From: Nitrospira sp. CG24D
GTDB lineage: Bacteria > Nitrospirota > Nitrospiria > Nitrospirales > Nitrospiraceae
Length of the DNA: 53,272 nt
Reading direction: 5' to 3'
Assembly (NCBI GenBank): GCA_002869855.2
Contig: NEWQ02000017.1
Coordinates: forward strand, 1-53,272
Within the stretch, counting starts at the first letter, position 1. Every line of letters starts with the position of its first letter. The translations under genes were made by a program, and so were the position numbers. The notes beneath the pieces are model-generated. The model had not been told where the DNA came from. It ran no database searches and saw only the letters and a program-made list of their open reading frames with translations. Positions 1 through 9,118 of the stretch are shown one piece after another.

Positions 1-46
1 AGTTCTTACTTGTCAATCACTTAGCAGTCAGTCTCTCTTGTGCGAG

Positions 47-123
<77 letters not shown>

Positions 124-217
124 ACAACGACAGTTCAATCACTTCTGCGGCAGAAATGTCAAGGATGACCGGGGTACCACCCCATACTTCAGCACGGAAG
201 ATAGAGACCTACTCGAT

Positions 218-724
218 CTACCGCTGGACGGAGGAAAGAATCGTCTCGACAATTTGATTGATGGTGCATCCATCGGTGGGCACAATATGGTCGGCGGCCT
301 CCTGATATTTGGGCGTTCGCACAGCCAGGACTTCCTCAATCTCCTCAATAAATGATTTGGTGCCCGTCAGTGATGGGCGTTGAGTATCACGCCCGATGCG
401 TGAAGCGATCGTCCCGACAGAAGCGGTCAGCCAAAACAGCATGCCGTTCCTCTTGAAGCAAGCCACGTTCTCCTGACGAAGGATCGCCCCTCCACCCGTA
501 TCGATGATCAATTTATCTTGTGCAGCAAAGTCCCGACAGACCGTCGATTCAAGATCGCGGAAATGCTCCCAGCCATGCTGCGTGACTATCTCCGGAACTG
601 ATCGCCCCGCCCTCCGAACAATTTCCACATCAGTCGAGACCAGCGGCCATCCGAGCCTCGCAGCCAGTACTTTCCCAACCGTACTTTTCCCCGTCCCACG
701 ATATCCGATCAACACGATATTCAT
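218..724 (-). CDS. aroK: Shikimate kinase
   Basis: Phosphorylates shikimate to shikimate 3-phosphate with ATP, the fifth step of the cytoplasmic shikimate pathway. The 168-residue length is normal for AroK. A Walker A motif, GYRGTGKST, sits at residues 8-16. The acidic Asp and Arg expected for shikimate binding appear in STDVEIVRRAG and in the HFRDLE segment, and a glycine-rich DTGGGA motif follows near residue 75. The start ATG overlaps the aroE stop (ATGA at 721-724), so translation is probably coupled. It is the last gene of the trmI-SDR-aroE-aroK run. Confidence 0.95.
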   Translation of the reverse strand: MNIVLIGYRGTGKSTVGKVLAARLGWPLVSTDVEIVRRAGRSVPEIVTQHGWEHFRDLESTVCRDFAAQDKLIIDTGGGAILRQENVACFKRNGMLFWLTASVGTIASRIGRDTQRPSLTGTKSFIEEIEEVLAVRTPKYQEAADHIVPTDGCTINQIVETILSSVQR

Positions 725-1575
725 CGAAAACGAGACTCCAACACGGCTCGCATGACATCCGCCGGAGCAGTGCGATTAGTCCACAACTCGAATTGCGCGG
801 CAGCTTGATGCAGAAACATTTCCAACCCGGGGATCGTGACACATCCTGCCTGCCGGGCATCCTTCAGCAATTGTGTCTCGCGCGGATTATAGACAATATC
901 CATAACGGCCATGCCTGCGTGTAAAAGCGACGCCGGCACGCAGGTCCCTTCGGTCTTTGGAGACATGCCGATCGGAGTACAGTGAACCAGGATTTGCGAA
1001 ACTGGAAGGGTCTTCTCAAGCACGCCTTCGTCGAGATGAGCTTCTTCCACTGAAAGCGAAGTCTTCGATCGAAGATCCGCCGCCAATCGCGACCGTTCAT
1101 TCGCGTCCACGCCGAGCAACGTTAACCCGGCGAGTCCCGACTCCCCGGCAAGTGCAAAGGCAATCGCTCGAGCAGCTCCCCCCGATCCCACCATCACGAC
1201 CCGTTTTCCTGCGAGAGGCCCCACCCCTCCACGAAGCGCGCGCAACGCACCGGTAGCATCGGTGTTATACCCCATCAACTTGCCCTGCTTTGCCACGATC
1301 GTATTGATGGCCCCAATGTGCTTGGCGGTAGGGTCAATCTCGTCGAGAAACGGGATCGACGAAACTTTATGAGGGATCGTGACGCTGGCGCCTCGAAATC
1401 CACCCAGCGCGCGGAGCCCCTTGATCGCCTCACCGATCGCTTCGACTCGAAATGCGAGGTACACCAGATTCAGCCGGAGTTGTTGGAACGCTGCGTTGTG
1501 GATGGCAGGAGAAAGCGAATGCTCGACGGGATTTCCGATAACCCCGCAGAACCCTGTGTGTGCGTCAATCTCCAT
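721..1575 (-). CDS. aroE: Shikimate dehydrogenase (NADP+)
   Basis: Reduces 3-dehydroshikimate to shikimate with NADPH. The 284 residues have the family layout. The N-terminal substrate domain starts with GNPVEHSLSPAIHN, the shikimate-binding Ser pair, and has the catalytic Lys in TIPHKV. The central Rossmann fold has GSGGAARA for NADP. The C-terminal Asn/Asp/Gln residues (YNTDATG, NPRET) are recognisable. It overlaps aroK by 4 bp at its end and lies 38 bp after the SDR gene. Its substrate is made by pathway genes not in this cluster; AroA and DAHP synthase are elsewhere in the window. Confidence 0.95.
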   Translation of the reverse strand: MEIDAHTGFCGVIGNPVEHSLSPAIHNAAFQQLRLNLVYLAFRVEAIGEAIKGLRALGGFRGASVTIPHKVSSIPFLDEIDPTAKHIGAINTIVAKQGKLMGYNTDATGALRALRGGVGPLAGKRVVMVGSGGAARAIAFALAGESGLAGLTLLGVDANERSRLAADLRSKTSLSVEEAHLDEGVLEKTLPVSQILVHCTPIGMSPKTEGTCVPASLLHAGMAVMDIVYNPRETQLLKDARQAGCVTIPGLEMFLHQAAAQFELWTNRTAPADVMRAVLESRFR

Positions 1576-1613
1576 AATTCAGCTCACCTGTACTCTGTGG
1601 CCAGTGGGACTGC

Positions 1614-2369
1614 TCACCACACTGTCATTCCCCCATCAATGCGAAACGTCCCGCCGGTAACCCATGCCGATTCGTCCGACGCGAGGTACAGAACCATGTT
1701 CGCCACTTCCTCAGGTTTGCCCGGACGGCGGATCGGATAGTGCGACAAGATCGATCCCAGCTGATCGGGATTGGCCATCAAGGGAGCGGCCATCGGCGTA
1801 TCGATCAGGCCTGGGTTCACCACATTGCAGCGAATGCCATCGGTTGCGTAATCAATCGCGATCGATCGCGTGAGCGCGTCGAGTGCTCCTTTGGAAGCCG
1901 CATACGCGGACAAGAGTGGGATACCGACCAGACTGGCGACCGATGAAATATTGACGATAGATCCGCCTGCCTGCTTGAGCATTTCCGGAATGACCGCCCG
2001 TGTCATACGGAACACTCCTGTCAAATTCACATCCAGCACCTTCGCCCAGGCCGCATCATCCATCTCATGAAGGCGCTTTCCAAAATCTCCGACGCCCGCG
2101 TTGTTCACCAATACATCGATTTTTCGAAACGACGCTACCGCCTGCTGAACCACAGCCCGTGCATGACCGTCATCCGTCACCGACCCGGCGACAGCGAGCA
2201 CCTTGCCGCCATGCGCTGAAATCTCACGTACCACCCGATCGAGTTCGGCCTGGCGTCGGCCCGTAATCACGACAGCCGCGCCCTCCTCGGCAAACCGCTT
2301 GGCGACGGACTCCCCAATGCCGGCATTCCCGCCCGTAATTAATGCCACTTTTCCGTCCAACCGTTTCAT
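1614..2369 (-). CDS. Short-chain dehydrogenase/reductase, FabG-like
   Basis: A classical SDR of 251 residues. The cofactor motif TGGNAGIG is at residues 12-19, followed by NNAGVG near 88. The catalytic Ser, Tyr and Lys are in NISSVASL and YAASKGAL. The C-terminal IDGG motif is present. These residues support an active NAD(P)-dependent oxidoreductase. The substrate cannot be read from sequence: FabG-type 3-oxoacyl-ACP reductase is possible, but so are glucose dehydrogenase-like or secondary alcohol dehydrogenases. Its start overlaps the trmI stop by 4 bp (ATGA, 2366-2369), placing it in the same transcript as aroE/aroK without an obvious pathway link. Confidence 0.85.
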   Translation of the reverse strand: MKRLDGKVALITGGNAGIGESVAKRFAEEGAAVVITGRRQAELDRVVREISAHGGKVLAVAGSVTDDGHARAVVQQAVASFRKIDVLVNNAGVGDFGKRLHEMDDAAWAKVLDVNLTGVFRMTRAVIPEMLKQAGGSIVNISSVASLVGIPLLSAYAASKGALDALTRSIAIDYATDGIRCNVVNPGLIDTPMAAPLMANPDQLGSILSHYPIRRPGKPEEVANMVLYLASDESAWVTGGTFRIDGGMTVW

Positions 2370-3244
2370 GATGCCGCCCCTTCTATATCGCTGTCCCCGA
2401 GGGACTCTGAGAGAGCCGCCTCCGCAAGATCCGGCTCGCGGCCGACCCCCAGCAGACCCGGCTCTACCTTCCTCGCCACCGTAATAAAACCTGAATGGGC
2501 CACCATCCGATGATCGGGACGAACACTTCGCCCCAACACCGACCAGGTACGGATGAGGGACTCGAATGTCTCCACCATGCCGAACACCTTCGCCCGCTCA
2601 AGCGCTTCAACGGTTTGAACGACTTGCGGAACCGTCGGCACAAAACTCAGATATATGCCGCCTGACCGCAAGGCTTTGGCTGCATGCGGCACGACTTGCC
2701 AGGGCTCCGGCAAATCAAGCACGACGCGATCAAACGGGACACCATCATCTAGTAGATCAATCCCCTCGTAGGCACTTTTCCTCAAGGACACGAGATTCGG
2801 CGTCGGTCCCAAGTAGCGATTGATATTCGTCAGCGCAGTTTTTGCAAAGTCTTCCCGCAAGTCATACGTCACCACAAGGCCCTGCGGCCCCACAAGACGC
2901 AAGAGCGCCATGGTCAGTGCACCGGAACCGGTCCCGGCTTCGAAGACGCGCGCGCCCGGATACACGTCTGCCCACATGGGAATGAGCGCCAGATCCTTGG
3001 GATACAGCACCTGCGCGCCACGTGGCATTTTCAGGACGTAGTCGCCAAAGGTCGGGCGTAACGCCAACATCTTTTTCCCGCCAGACAAAATGACCACCGT
3101 ACCATCCGGACGGCCGATCATGTCGTCATGGGGAATCTTCTGCCCGCTAAATTGATACGTCTCTCCGGCCTTGAGCGTCAGCGCGTACTGCCGCCCTTTC
3201 TTGTCAACGAGATGGATGCGTTCGCCTGATAAAAGTTGTGACAT
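2366..3244 (-). CDS. trmI: tRNA (adenine-N1-)-methyltransferase, TrmI family
   Basis: Uses S-adenosylmethionine to make m1A58 in the T loop of tRNAs. The 292 residues show the family pattern: a small N-terminal beta domain (LVDKKGRQYALTL), then a Rossmann methyltransferase domain with the SAM motif EAGTGSGALTMAL near residue 100, YDLRED as the acidic motif II, and DLPEPW in the catalytic region. The C-terminal tail after about residue 255 is low-complexity. It is the first gene of the minus-strand run that ends with aroK. A possible promoter lies at 3327-3355. Confidence 0.9.
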   Translation of the reverse strand: MSQLLSGERIHLVDKKGRQYALTLKAGETYQFSGQKIPHDDMIGRPDGTVVILSGGKKMLALRPTFGDYVLKMPRGAQVLYPKDLALIPMWADVYPGARVFEAGTGSGALTMALLRLVGPQGLVVTYDLREDFAKTALTNINRYLGPTPNLVSLRKSAYEGIDLLDDGVPFDRVVLDLPEPWQVVPHAAKALRSGGIYLSFVPTVPQVVQTVEALERAKVFGMVETFESLIRTWSVLGRSVRPDHRMVAHSGFITVARKVEPGLLGVGREPDLAEAALSESLGDSDIEGAAS

Positions 3245-3326
3245 GGGGCGGCATTCTAGGGGGTTCGTTCTCCCCTTTGCAACCGATGATAGGGGGCACC
3301 GTAGTCAGTCTTCTCCCTCTATCCCA

Positions 3327-3355
3327 CGGATAGTGTGCACCTCTCACAGTATCAA
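3327..3355 (-). promoter_or_regulatory. Possible promoter of trmI operon
   Basis: On the minus strand, TTGATA (3355-3350) is followed after 17 bp by TATCCG (3332-3327), a 5/6 and 3/6 match to sigma-70 boxes. A perfect inverted repeat, CTATCC-CAC-GGATAG (3319-3333), covers the -10 box and could be an operator. The rest of the 420-bp gap between trmI and the sigma factor gene (3245-3664) shows no gene. Confidence 0.35.
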
Positions 3356-3664
3356 GCCCCAAAGCGATTCCCCTTTTCAGTAAGAGCGACTATCTACATC
3401 AACGACGAATGATGGTCGCAGAGAGAAAGAATGAGGCAGATCGGCTGACACGCAGTGCAAATCCTACATAGTTGCCGCATTCGCATCACACCTCAATTCA
3501 GTTTCTCTCATTAAGCGCCCCTAATCTTGCTGCAATATCTTCAGGATTGCGCGACTGCCTTCTCATGTTCAATCCAGCATCACTCTTGCTTCGTAGAAGG
3601 ACATAAGAAGCAGAAATAACGGTGAATCTTCTTGATCCCAAGCAACTCTAACAGGAGTGAACAG

Positions 3665-4957
3665 ATGCGAAACCAGGAGACAAGAGGTGACGCGATGGAA
3701 CATGAAGACCTGCGGACAACAGAAAACGTAGACGACCAAATCACGACAGCCGACGTCGACACTGACGACTCTGACGCCAGCGATGCGATTGAAGCGATCG
3801 GACGGGAAGCGGAAGTGGATGGTGAGCCGGCGGAGAAAGACGTGGAAGCCGCCACGCTCAAGACGAGTCCTGGGGCGAGCCCCTTCCTGCTGGAATCGCT
3901 CTACTTTCGCTCCTTCGGCGAGCGGGCACTCCTGACACGAGAAGAAGAAATCACTTTGGCGAAGCGCCTGGACGAAGGCTCGCGTCGCATTCGAGTGGCA
4001 TTGAGGGAGGCGCTGAAAGTCATGGCGCGCGCGAAGCGCACCCCCATTCTGCTGGAATCGACAAAGGCCCTTCAACTCGCACGCGGGCTCAGCGGATTTT
4101 CCGCCACCGCGCTCGATAAAGTCGAGCAGGCCATTCTGGATATTCTGAAGCCTGCAGTCCGGGAGATGAAACCGGCAACCACCATCGCGAAACAGCTCAA
4201 GGCCGTGCTCGATGAAATTCGGGCTGCCCGGCTCGTCTTGGAACGAGGGAAAGACGAGATGGTCCGTTGCAATCTCCGCCTGGTAGTGGATGTCGCGAAG
4301 CATTACACCCATCGAGGCCTGACCTTGTTAGACCTGGTGCAGGAAGGGAACATCGGATTGATGAAGGCCGCCGAACGGTACCAACACCGGAAAGGTTTCA
4401 AGTTCAGCACCTATGCGACCTGGTGGATCCGTCAAGGGATCACCCGGGCTCTGGCAGATCAGTCTCGGACGATCCGTATCCCCGTCCACCAGACGGAGGC
4501 TTCCAGCCGGATTCTCCGGGTCACGCGTCGACTCGGACAACAGTTCGGCCGTCCGGCAAAACTTGAGGAGATTGCCAACGTGCTGCGAATGAGACCTGAG
4601 CGACTGCATGAAACCGTCCAAGCATTTCAGGAACCAGTCGCACTCGAACGGCCGGTCGGGGACGGTGATACGGAGTTCGGGGAAATGATTCCTGATCACC
4701 AAGTACCGCCACCCGATGCCCATGTGCATCGTACCGAGATGACCCAACAGCTGGATCGTATCTTGGGCACCTTGACCCCGAGAGAACAGACGGTGATCCG
4801 GCTCAGGTTCGGAATCGGGCATGATGAGCCCTGCACCCTTGAGCAAGTCGGCCAAAACCTGTCGGTGACCCGTGAACGGATCCGGCAAATCGAGGCCAAA
4901 GCCCTGAAGAAGCTCAAGACTCCGGAAATTAAAGAGCTGTTTGCGGCAATTAAGTAG
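3665..4957 (+). CDS. rpoD: RNA polymerase sigma factor, RpoD/RpoS-type
   Basis: A sigma-70 family factor that directs core RNA polymerase to -10/-35 promoters. Starting at 3665 it has 430 residues. An acidic, low-complexity N-terminus of about 70 residues is followed by region 1.2 (FLLESLYFRSFG, LTREEEITLAKR), then region 2 (NLRLVVDVAKHY, DLVQEGNIGLMKAAERY, FSTYATWWIRQ) at about 200-270. Region 3 follows, and then region 4 with VTRERIRQIEAKALKKL near the end. The start at 3665 has AGGAG 7 nt upstream; a second ATG at 3695 also has a good site (GAGG), so either may be used. It lacks the long 1.1/non-conserved regions of proteobacterial RpoD and could be an RpoS-like paralogue. Confidence 0.88.
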   Translation: MRNQETRGDAMEHEDLRTTENVDDQITTADVDTDDSDASDAIEAIGREAEVDGEPAEKDVEAATLKTSPGASPFLLESLYFRSFGERALLTREEEITLAKRLDEGSRRIRVALREALKVMARAKRTPILLESTKALQLARGLSGFSATALDKVEQAILDILKPAVREMKPATTIAKQLKAVLDEIRAARLVLERGKDEMVRCNLRLVVDVAKHYTHRGLTLLDLVQEGNIGLMKAAERYQHRKGFKFSTYATWWIRQGITRALADQSRTIRIPVHQTEASSRILRVTRRLGQQFGRPAKLEEIANVLRMRPERLHETVQAFQEPVALERPVGDGDTEFGEMIPDHQVPPPDAHVHRTEMTQQLDRILGTLTPREQTVIRLRFGIGHDEPCTLEQVGQNLSVTRERIRQIEAKALKKLKTPEIKELFAAIK

Positions 4958-4973
4958 CCCTATTCTCTCAATC

Positions 4974-5009
4974 AACAGGCGCACGAGTTCTATATCTCGT
5001 GCGCCTGTT
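4974..5009 (+). terminator. Rho-independent terminator after the sigma factor gene
   Basis: A perfect 14-bp stem (AACAGGCGCACGAG at 4974-4987 with its complement at 4996-5009), an 8-nt loop, and a short pyrimidine-rich tail follow the sigma factor stop codon by 16 bp. It separates this gene from the protease-lipB pair. Confidence 0.8.
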
Positions 5010-5088
5010 CCGTCTTTCCCCGACCTCCCAGGTATGAGAGAATGCGATCCACGTTGGATCCGTGTCTCCGGCTTGTTGAAGGACACCG

Positions 5089-6135
5089 ATGAAGCAGCCC
5101 CAACCAATCGTCAGGTCTCTGTTGCCACAGGCTGTGGTGATCCTCGTGATCGCAGCCCTTGGGACCTTCGCATGGAATAATCAAGCGATCGCTGACGAAA
5201 AACCCCTATCGGTGCCGGCCGTCGTAGCCAAGGTACGCCCCTCCGTCGTGACGATTTTGACGCGTGGTATGCCCTCAGCTCCATCCCTCCATGGAACACA
5301 ATCAGGTTCCGGCTCAGGCATTGTGATCGATACAACGGGCTACATCCTGACAAACAATCATCTGGTGGAAGGGGTCACAAGTCTTGTCGTGGGATTACCG
5401 ACCGGGCGATTGACGCCTGGGCGCGTGGCTGCGCGGGATTTCCTGCTGGATCTTGCATTGGTCAAGATCAATGCGACTGATCTCGTCCCAGCCACACTGA
5501 AAGCATCTGCAACTTTGGAGATTGGAGAAACCGTGATCGCGATCGGGAATCCTTTGGCCCTCAAGGGAGGATCGACTGTCACCGTCGGAGTCGTCAGCGC
5601 ATTGGAACGTTCGGTTCTCACCCCGAACGGCGAGACGTTGTACGATCTGATCCAGACGGATGCGGCTATCAATCCCGGCAATAGCGGTGGCCCGCTCGTG
5701 GATTTATCCGGCCAGGTCGTCGGCATCAATGTCGCGATTGCACCATCGGCCCAGGCAATCAGTTACGCGATTGCCATTGAAGCCGTCTATCCTCACATCC
5801 ATTCGATGATGCTTCGTGGAACCATCTCTCGGCCAGACTTCGGATTTACGCCGGTGACGGTCACTCCCAGTGTCGCCGCCAGCTTCGGGTTGGAGGCAGA
5901 GCGCGGGATTCTCGCTCTAAACGTTGATCCGGCCAAGGTCGCTGGCGCAGCGGGCTTGCAAACAGGAGATGTCATCACGGCTTTGGATCAACGCCAGCTC
6001 TACAACATGGGAGACTTCTGGCATAGCGCGATGCAGGAAGGCGAACAACCATCCCTTCACATGACAATCCAGGGACGTACCGGCCAGACCACGTTGACCA
6101 TACCACGGCCAATGGCACAGAAATTCGTGCCATGA
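5089..6135 (+). CDS. Exported HtrA/Deg-like serine protease with PDZ domain
   Basis: A periplasmic trypsin-like (S1C) protease of the DegP/DegS/DegQ group, 348 residues. Residues 1-36 form a signal peptide or membrane anchor (hydrophobic 11-28, then AIADEK). The catalytic triad is visible: His91 in TNNHLV, Asp121 in LLDLALVKI, and Ser199 in NPGNSGGPL. One PDZ domain occupies about residues 245-340 (KVAGAAGLQTGDVI). A single PDZ domain and short length resemble DegS or mycobacterial-type Deg proteases more than DegP. AAGGA precedes the ATG. Its stop overlaps the lipB start (ATGA at 6132-6135), so the two are translationally coupled; no functional link is evident. Confidence 0.9.
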   Translation: MKQPQPIVRSLLPQAVVILVIAALGTFAWNNQAIADEKPLSVPAVVAKVRPSVVTILTRGMPSAPSLHGTQSGSGSGIVIDTTGYILTNNHLVEGVTSLVVGLPTGRLTPGRVAARDFLLDLALVKINATDLVPATLKASATLEIGETVIAIGNPLALKGGSTVTVGVVSALERSVLTPNGETLYDLIQTDAAINPGNSGGPLVDLSGQVVGINVAIAPSAQAISYAIAIEAVYPHIHSMMLRGTISRPDFGFTPVTVTPSVAASFGLEAERGILALNVDPAKVAGAAGLQTGDVITALDQRQLYNMGDFWHSAMQEGEQPSLHMTIQGRTGQTTLTIPRPMAQKFVP

Positions 6136-6887
6136 CAACACCGATTGCTCTACGCACGCCTATCGTCGCCGACCAGCCCAACATGCCCGGCTTCCACACT
6201 CCGACAGAACTGCTCTGGTTCTCCTCGCCTGTCCGCTACGCTGATGCATGGGACCTTCAGATGCGTTTGCATCACGAGAGGGTCATGAACTCAAGACCCG
6301 ATACCATCCTCATCCTCGAGCACCAACCGGTATATACCGTCGGCCGGCGAACCCTGGTTGCGGATTGGGGAGGCGACCCCGCGGCAACCCACGTGGACGG
6401 AATCGAGATCCACCATGTCAACCGTGGCGGCTCTGTGACCTATCACGGTCCCGGCCAACTGGTGGTGTACCCGATTCTTCGCCTGACAGACCATGTCAGA
6501 GGTGTACGTGCTTACGTAGAACAACTAGAAGAGGCTGTGATCCAGTGTCTGCGGCAGAGCGGAATTGCCGGCTATCGGAAAGAGAGGGCTCCGGGCGTCT
6601 GGGTGACAGATCTCCAAGATGTCAAAATTACATCGATCGGGATTCGCGTGGATCGAGGCGTAACCATGCACGGGCTGGCCCTCAATGTGGACATGGATCT
6701 CTCACCATTTCGAGGAATCACTCCCTGCGGTCTGCAAGGCAGCCACGCCACGTCAATGGCTGAGGTCGTCGGCCAACCGGTTTCCTTAGTGGCCGTGACG
6801 TACTCGCTCCTGGATCAACTGAAACAGACATTGGCCCTCAGGTGGACCGGAGCACCGGCTCCCATCGAATTCCAGACGGTTGCATGA
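6132..6887 (+). CDS. lipB: Octanoyl-[acyl-carrier-protein]:protein N-octanoyltransferase
   Basis: Moves octanoate from acyl carrier protein to the lipoyl domains of 2-oxoacid dehydrogenases or GcvH; LipA then inserts sulfur. The 251 residues carry the LipB signatures: RGGSVTYHGPGQLVVYP at about 98-114, Lys165 in DVKITSIG, and the acyl-carrying Cys199 in ITPCGLQG. The 25 or so residues before the fold are poorly conserved in type. It overlaps the upstream protease gene by 4 bp. No lipA is in the window. Confidence 0.95.
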   Translation: MTTPIALRTPIVADQPNMPGFHTPTELLWFSSPVRYADAWDLQMRLHHERVMNSRPDTILILEHQPVYTVGRRTLVADWGGDPAATHVDGIEIHHVNRGGSVTYHGPGQLVVYPILRLTDHVRGVRAYVEQLEEAVIQCLRQSGIAGYRKERAPGVWVTDLQDVKITSIGIRVDRGVTMHGLALNVDMDLSPFRGITPCGLQGSHATSMAEVVGQPVSLVAVTYSLLDQLKQTLALRWTGAPAPIEFQTVA

Positions 6888-6929
6888 GCATGAACTCTAC
6901 ATTCTCTCCAGATACAGAGTGAGGGCGCC

Positions 6930-8186
6930 ATGAAAGAATTCGACACCCCGACTTTTCGATTAGCCGTCTCCCAGTTTGACCAGGCGGCAGAGGCGATGCA
7001 CCTGGATCACAACCTGCGCGAGCGGCTCAAACAGCCCCAGCGTTCGCTCGTCGTCAGCATTCCCGTCCGGATGGATGACGATCACGTCGAGGTCTTCACC
7101 GGATACCGCGTGCAGCATGACTCCTCGCGCGGCCCGTCCAAAGGCGGTGTCCGCTACCATCCCGACGTCAACCTCGGCGAGGTCGCCGCACTCGCCATGT
7201 GGATGACGTGGAAATGCGCTTTGGCCGGGTTGCCCTACGGCGGGGCCAAGGGAGGCGTGGCCGTCGCGCCTAAACAGTTGTCCCACGCGGAACTTCAACG
7301 GCTGACCAGACGCTACGCCGCGGAGATTTTCCCCTTGATCGGCCCCGATAAGGATGTACCCGCACCCGATGTCGGGACGGACGCACAAGTTATGGCCTGG
7401 ATGATGGACACCTACAGCCAGCAAGTCGGCTACGCCGTCCCCGGTGTGGTGACAGGTAAACCCCTGTCGATCGGCGGAAGCTTGGGCCGGGAAGAAGCGA
7501 CGGGACGAGGGGTCGTGTATGTCACATTGGAAGCACTTCGGCATCTCAAGCTCTCCATTGATCGCGCCACGGTCGCGGTTCAGGGATTTGGGAATGTCGG
7601 GATGCACACTGCCCTCATCATGGAACAAGAAGGAGCCCGTGTCATTGCGGTGAGCGACGTCACCGGCGGTCTCTATAACGAGAAGGGGCTCAACATCCGA
7701 GAGCTCCTGGACCGCTACAAGACCAGAGGCCAGACGCTCAAAGAAACCAAGATGGGCGATTGGATTACCAACGCGGAGCTGCTCCAGCTTCCATGCACCG
7801 TGTTGGTCCCAGCCGCTTTGTCGGAACAGATCACCGTGCACAATGCCACTGCCCTTCGGTGCCGGATCCTCGCGGAAGGCGCCAATGGCCCGACCACCCT
7901 TGAGGCTGATCGGATTCTTGAGGACAAAGGCGTTTTTATTATCCCTGACATCCTGGCCAATTCCGGCGGCGTCATTGTGTCCTATTTCGAGTGGGTCCAG
8001 GACCTGCAACGGTTCTTCTGGAATGAGACGGATATCCGAAAACGCCTTCAGGACATTATCATCTCGGCATTTCACCAGACCAAGCTGTTCGCTACCGAAA
8101 AGCGAGTCTCTATGAGGATGGCCGCACTGATGAATGGAATCAATAAGGTTGCCCAAGCTCATTTGCAACGGGGTCTGTACCCTTGA
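6930..8186 (+). CDS. gdhA: Glu/Leu/Phe/Val dehydrogenase (glutamate dehydrogenase)
   Basis: Oxidatively deaminates an amino acid, or aminates the 2-oxoacid, with NAD(P); glutamate is the most likely substrate. The 418-residue length fits the hexameric class. The substrate-binding and catalytic lysines lie in GGPSKGGVRYHP, MTWKCALAG and GGAKGGV; the catalytic Asp is in VPAPDVGTD. The Rossmann motif GFGNVG is near residue 217. GTGAGGG lies just upstream of the ATG. Substrate choice between glutamate and branched-chain amino acids is not settled by sequence inspection alone, although 418 residues favours GDH over the shorter leucine dehydrogenases. Confidence 0.92.
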   Translation: MKEFDTPTFRLAVSQFDQAAEAMHLDHNLRERLKQPQRSLVVSIPVRMDDDHVEVFTGYRVQHDSSRGPSKGGVRYHPDVNLGEVAALAMWMTWKCALAGLPYGGAKGGVAVAPKQLSHAELQRLTRRYAAEIFPLIGPDKDVPAPDVGTDAQVMAWMMDTYSQQVGYAVPGVVTGKPLSIGGSLGREEATGRGVVYVTLEALRHLKLSIDRATVAVQGFGNVGMHTALIMEQEGARVIAVSDVTGGLYNEKGLNIRELLDRYKTRGQTLKETKMGDWITNAELLQLPCTVLVPAALSEQITVHNATALRCRILAEGANGPTTLEADRILEDKGVFIIPDILANSGGVIVSYFEWVQDLQRFFWNETDIRKRLQDIIISAFHQTKLFATEKRVSMRMAALMNGINKVAQAHLQRGLYP

Positions 8187-8229
8187 GCCGGTCCTGCTTC
8201 ATGCCTATCCCTGTTCCCTCCGGTTCATC

Positions 8230-8619
8230 ATGAGGGATTATGCCTTAGCCGCCATCGCAGGAATCTGGCTCGCTGATGGATGCTCTTTATTGTCGGCACC
8301 TCGCTTCATGGTTGAACGTCTACGGGAAGTGATCCGCCAACAGCCAGGGATCTGGACCTGGCAGTGGTTGTCTGTCGTCGCCGGAGGCGTCCTGCTGATC
8401 GCAGCCTTGCCACTCACGTACCAACCTCTGTGGATTGTCACCGCCTTAGCCATGCTCCTCAAAGGAGTGTTCCTCGCTCTCGGACCGGAGGCGTGGCGAT
8501 CACGCTTGGTTGAGTGGTGCCTGAACCAGGACGATGTGGATTACCGGTTTGTCGGTATCGGTTTATGCACCCTTGCCGCACTCCTTCTCCATGCGCTAGG
8601 GTGGCTGGGACAGGATTAG
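8230..8619 (+). CDS. Small integral membrane protein of unknown function
   Basis: From the ATG at 8230, which excludes an unlikely N-terminal part overlapping the dehydrogenase gene, the protein has 129 residues. Three to four hydrophobic segments are visible: YALAAIAGIWLADG, WLSVVAGGVLLIAALPL, IVTALAMLLKGVFLAL and LCTLAALLLHALGW. A short charged loop (PEAWRSRLVEW) lies between the last two. No family is recognised. It sits 43 bp after gdhA and 18 bp before the next small gene, probably in the same transcript. Confidence 0.65.
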   Translation: MRDYALAAIAGIWLADGCSLLSAPRFMVERLREVIRQQPGIWTWQWLSVVAGGVLLIAALPLTYQPLWIVTALAMLLKGVFLALGPEAWRSRLVEWCLNQDDVDYRFVGIGLCTLAALLLHALGWLGQD

Positions 8620-8637
8620 CCGGAAGGGTAGAGGATC

Positions 8638-8937
8638 ATGACCGTGAATCGTGCCACCATCACATCGGCCTGGGAAACACATTGCAGCGAAGGCTGGCCA
8701 ACCTTCGCCAGCCCAAATCAGGGACAGCTGATGACTCTCGATACCGTCATCAGCGGCTGTGTCGTGTTTTTCTTGGACAGTCCGGAAGGTTTAGACCATC
8801 AGCGAGTCGAGATTCTGAAAGACTGCCTGGCGGATCTTGAAGAGGTGACATCGGAGTTGGAAACGGATTGCCAACCGTACTTCGTACGCCTCCATCGTCT
8901 CGGTGAACTGCTGCTGGCTACCACGGTAACCGCCTAA
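8638..8937 (+). CDS. Small hypothetical protein
   Basis: A 99-residue soluble, acidic protein preceded by a clear ribosome binding site (GAGGA, 6 nt before the ATG). It has two cysteines (THCSEG, ISGCVV) and a helix-rich centre (HQRVEILKDCLADLEEV). No signal peptide or membrane segment and no recognised family. It follows the small membrane protein gene by 18 bp. Confidence 0.7.
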   Translation: MTVNRATITSAWETHCSEGWPTFASPNQGQLMTLDTVISGCVVFFLDSPEGLDHQRVEILKDCLADLEEVTSELETDCQPYFVRLHRLGELLLATTVTA

Positions 8938-9056
8938 GGCACGCCTCGTTTTGTCGATTCCCCGGCTCACAGCTTTTCTCACTCCCATTTGGACCTTTCT
9001 TGCAAGTTCATCTTCCCTTGGATAGAATGTCCAAGCCTGATGAAACCTGCCTATCC

Positions 9057-9084
9057 TTGAAATGATCAGAATAATCTGTACGAT
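9057..9084 (+). promoter_or_regulatory. Probable sigma-70 promoter
   Basis: TTGAAA (9057-9062), a 16-bp spacer and TACGAT (9079-9084) lie just upstream of the exported protein gene at 9119, giving a leader of about 28 nt that contains the purine-rich ribosome binding site GGGGAG. Confidence 0.5.
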
Positions 9085-9118
9085 CGACTGACACTTTTGA
9101 CCTGCGAAAGGGGAGACG

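Noticed and set aside
6960..8168. A 402-residue open frame opposite the glutamate dehydrogenase gene
   Set aside because: Fully antisense to a gene with clear catalytic motifs; no recognisable protein.
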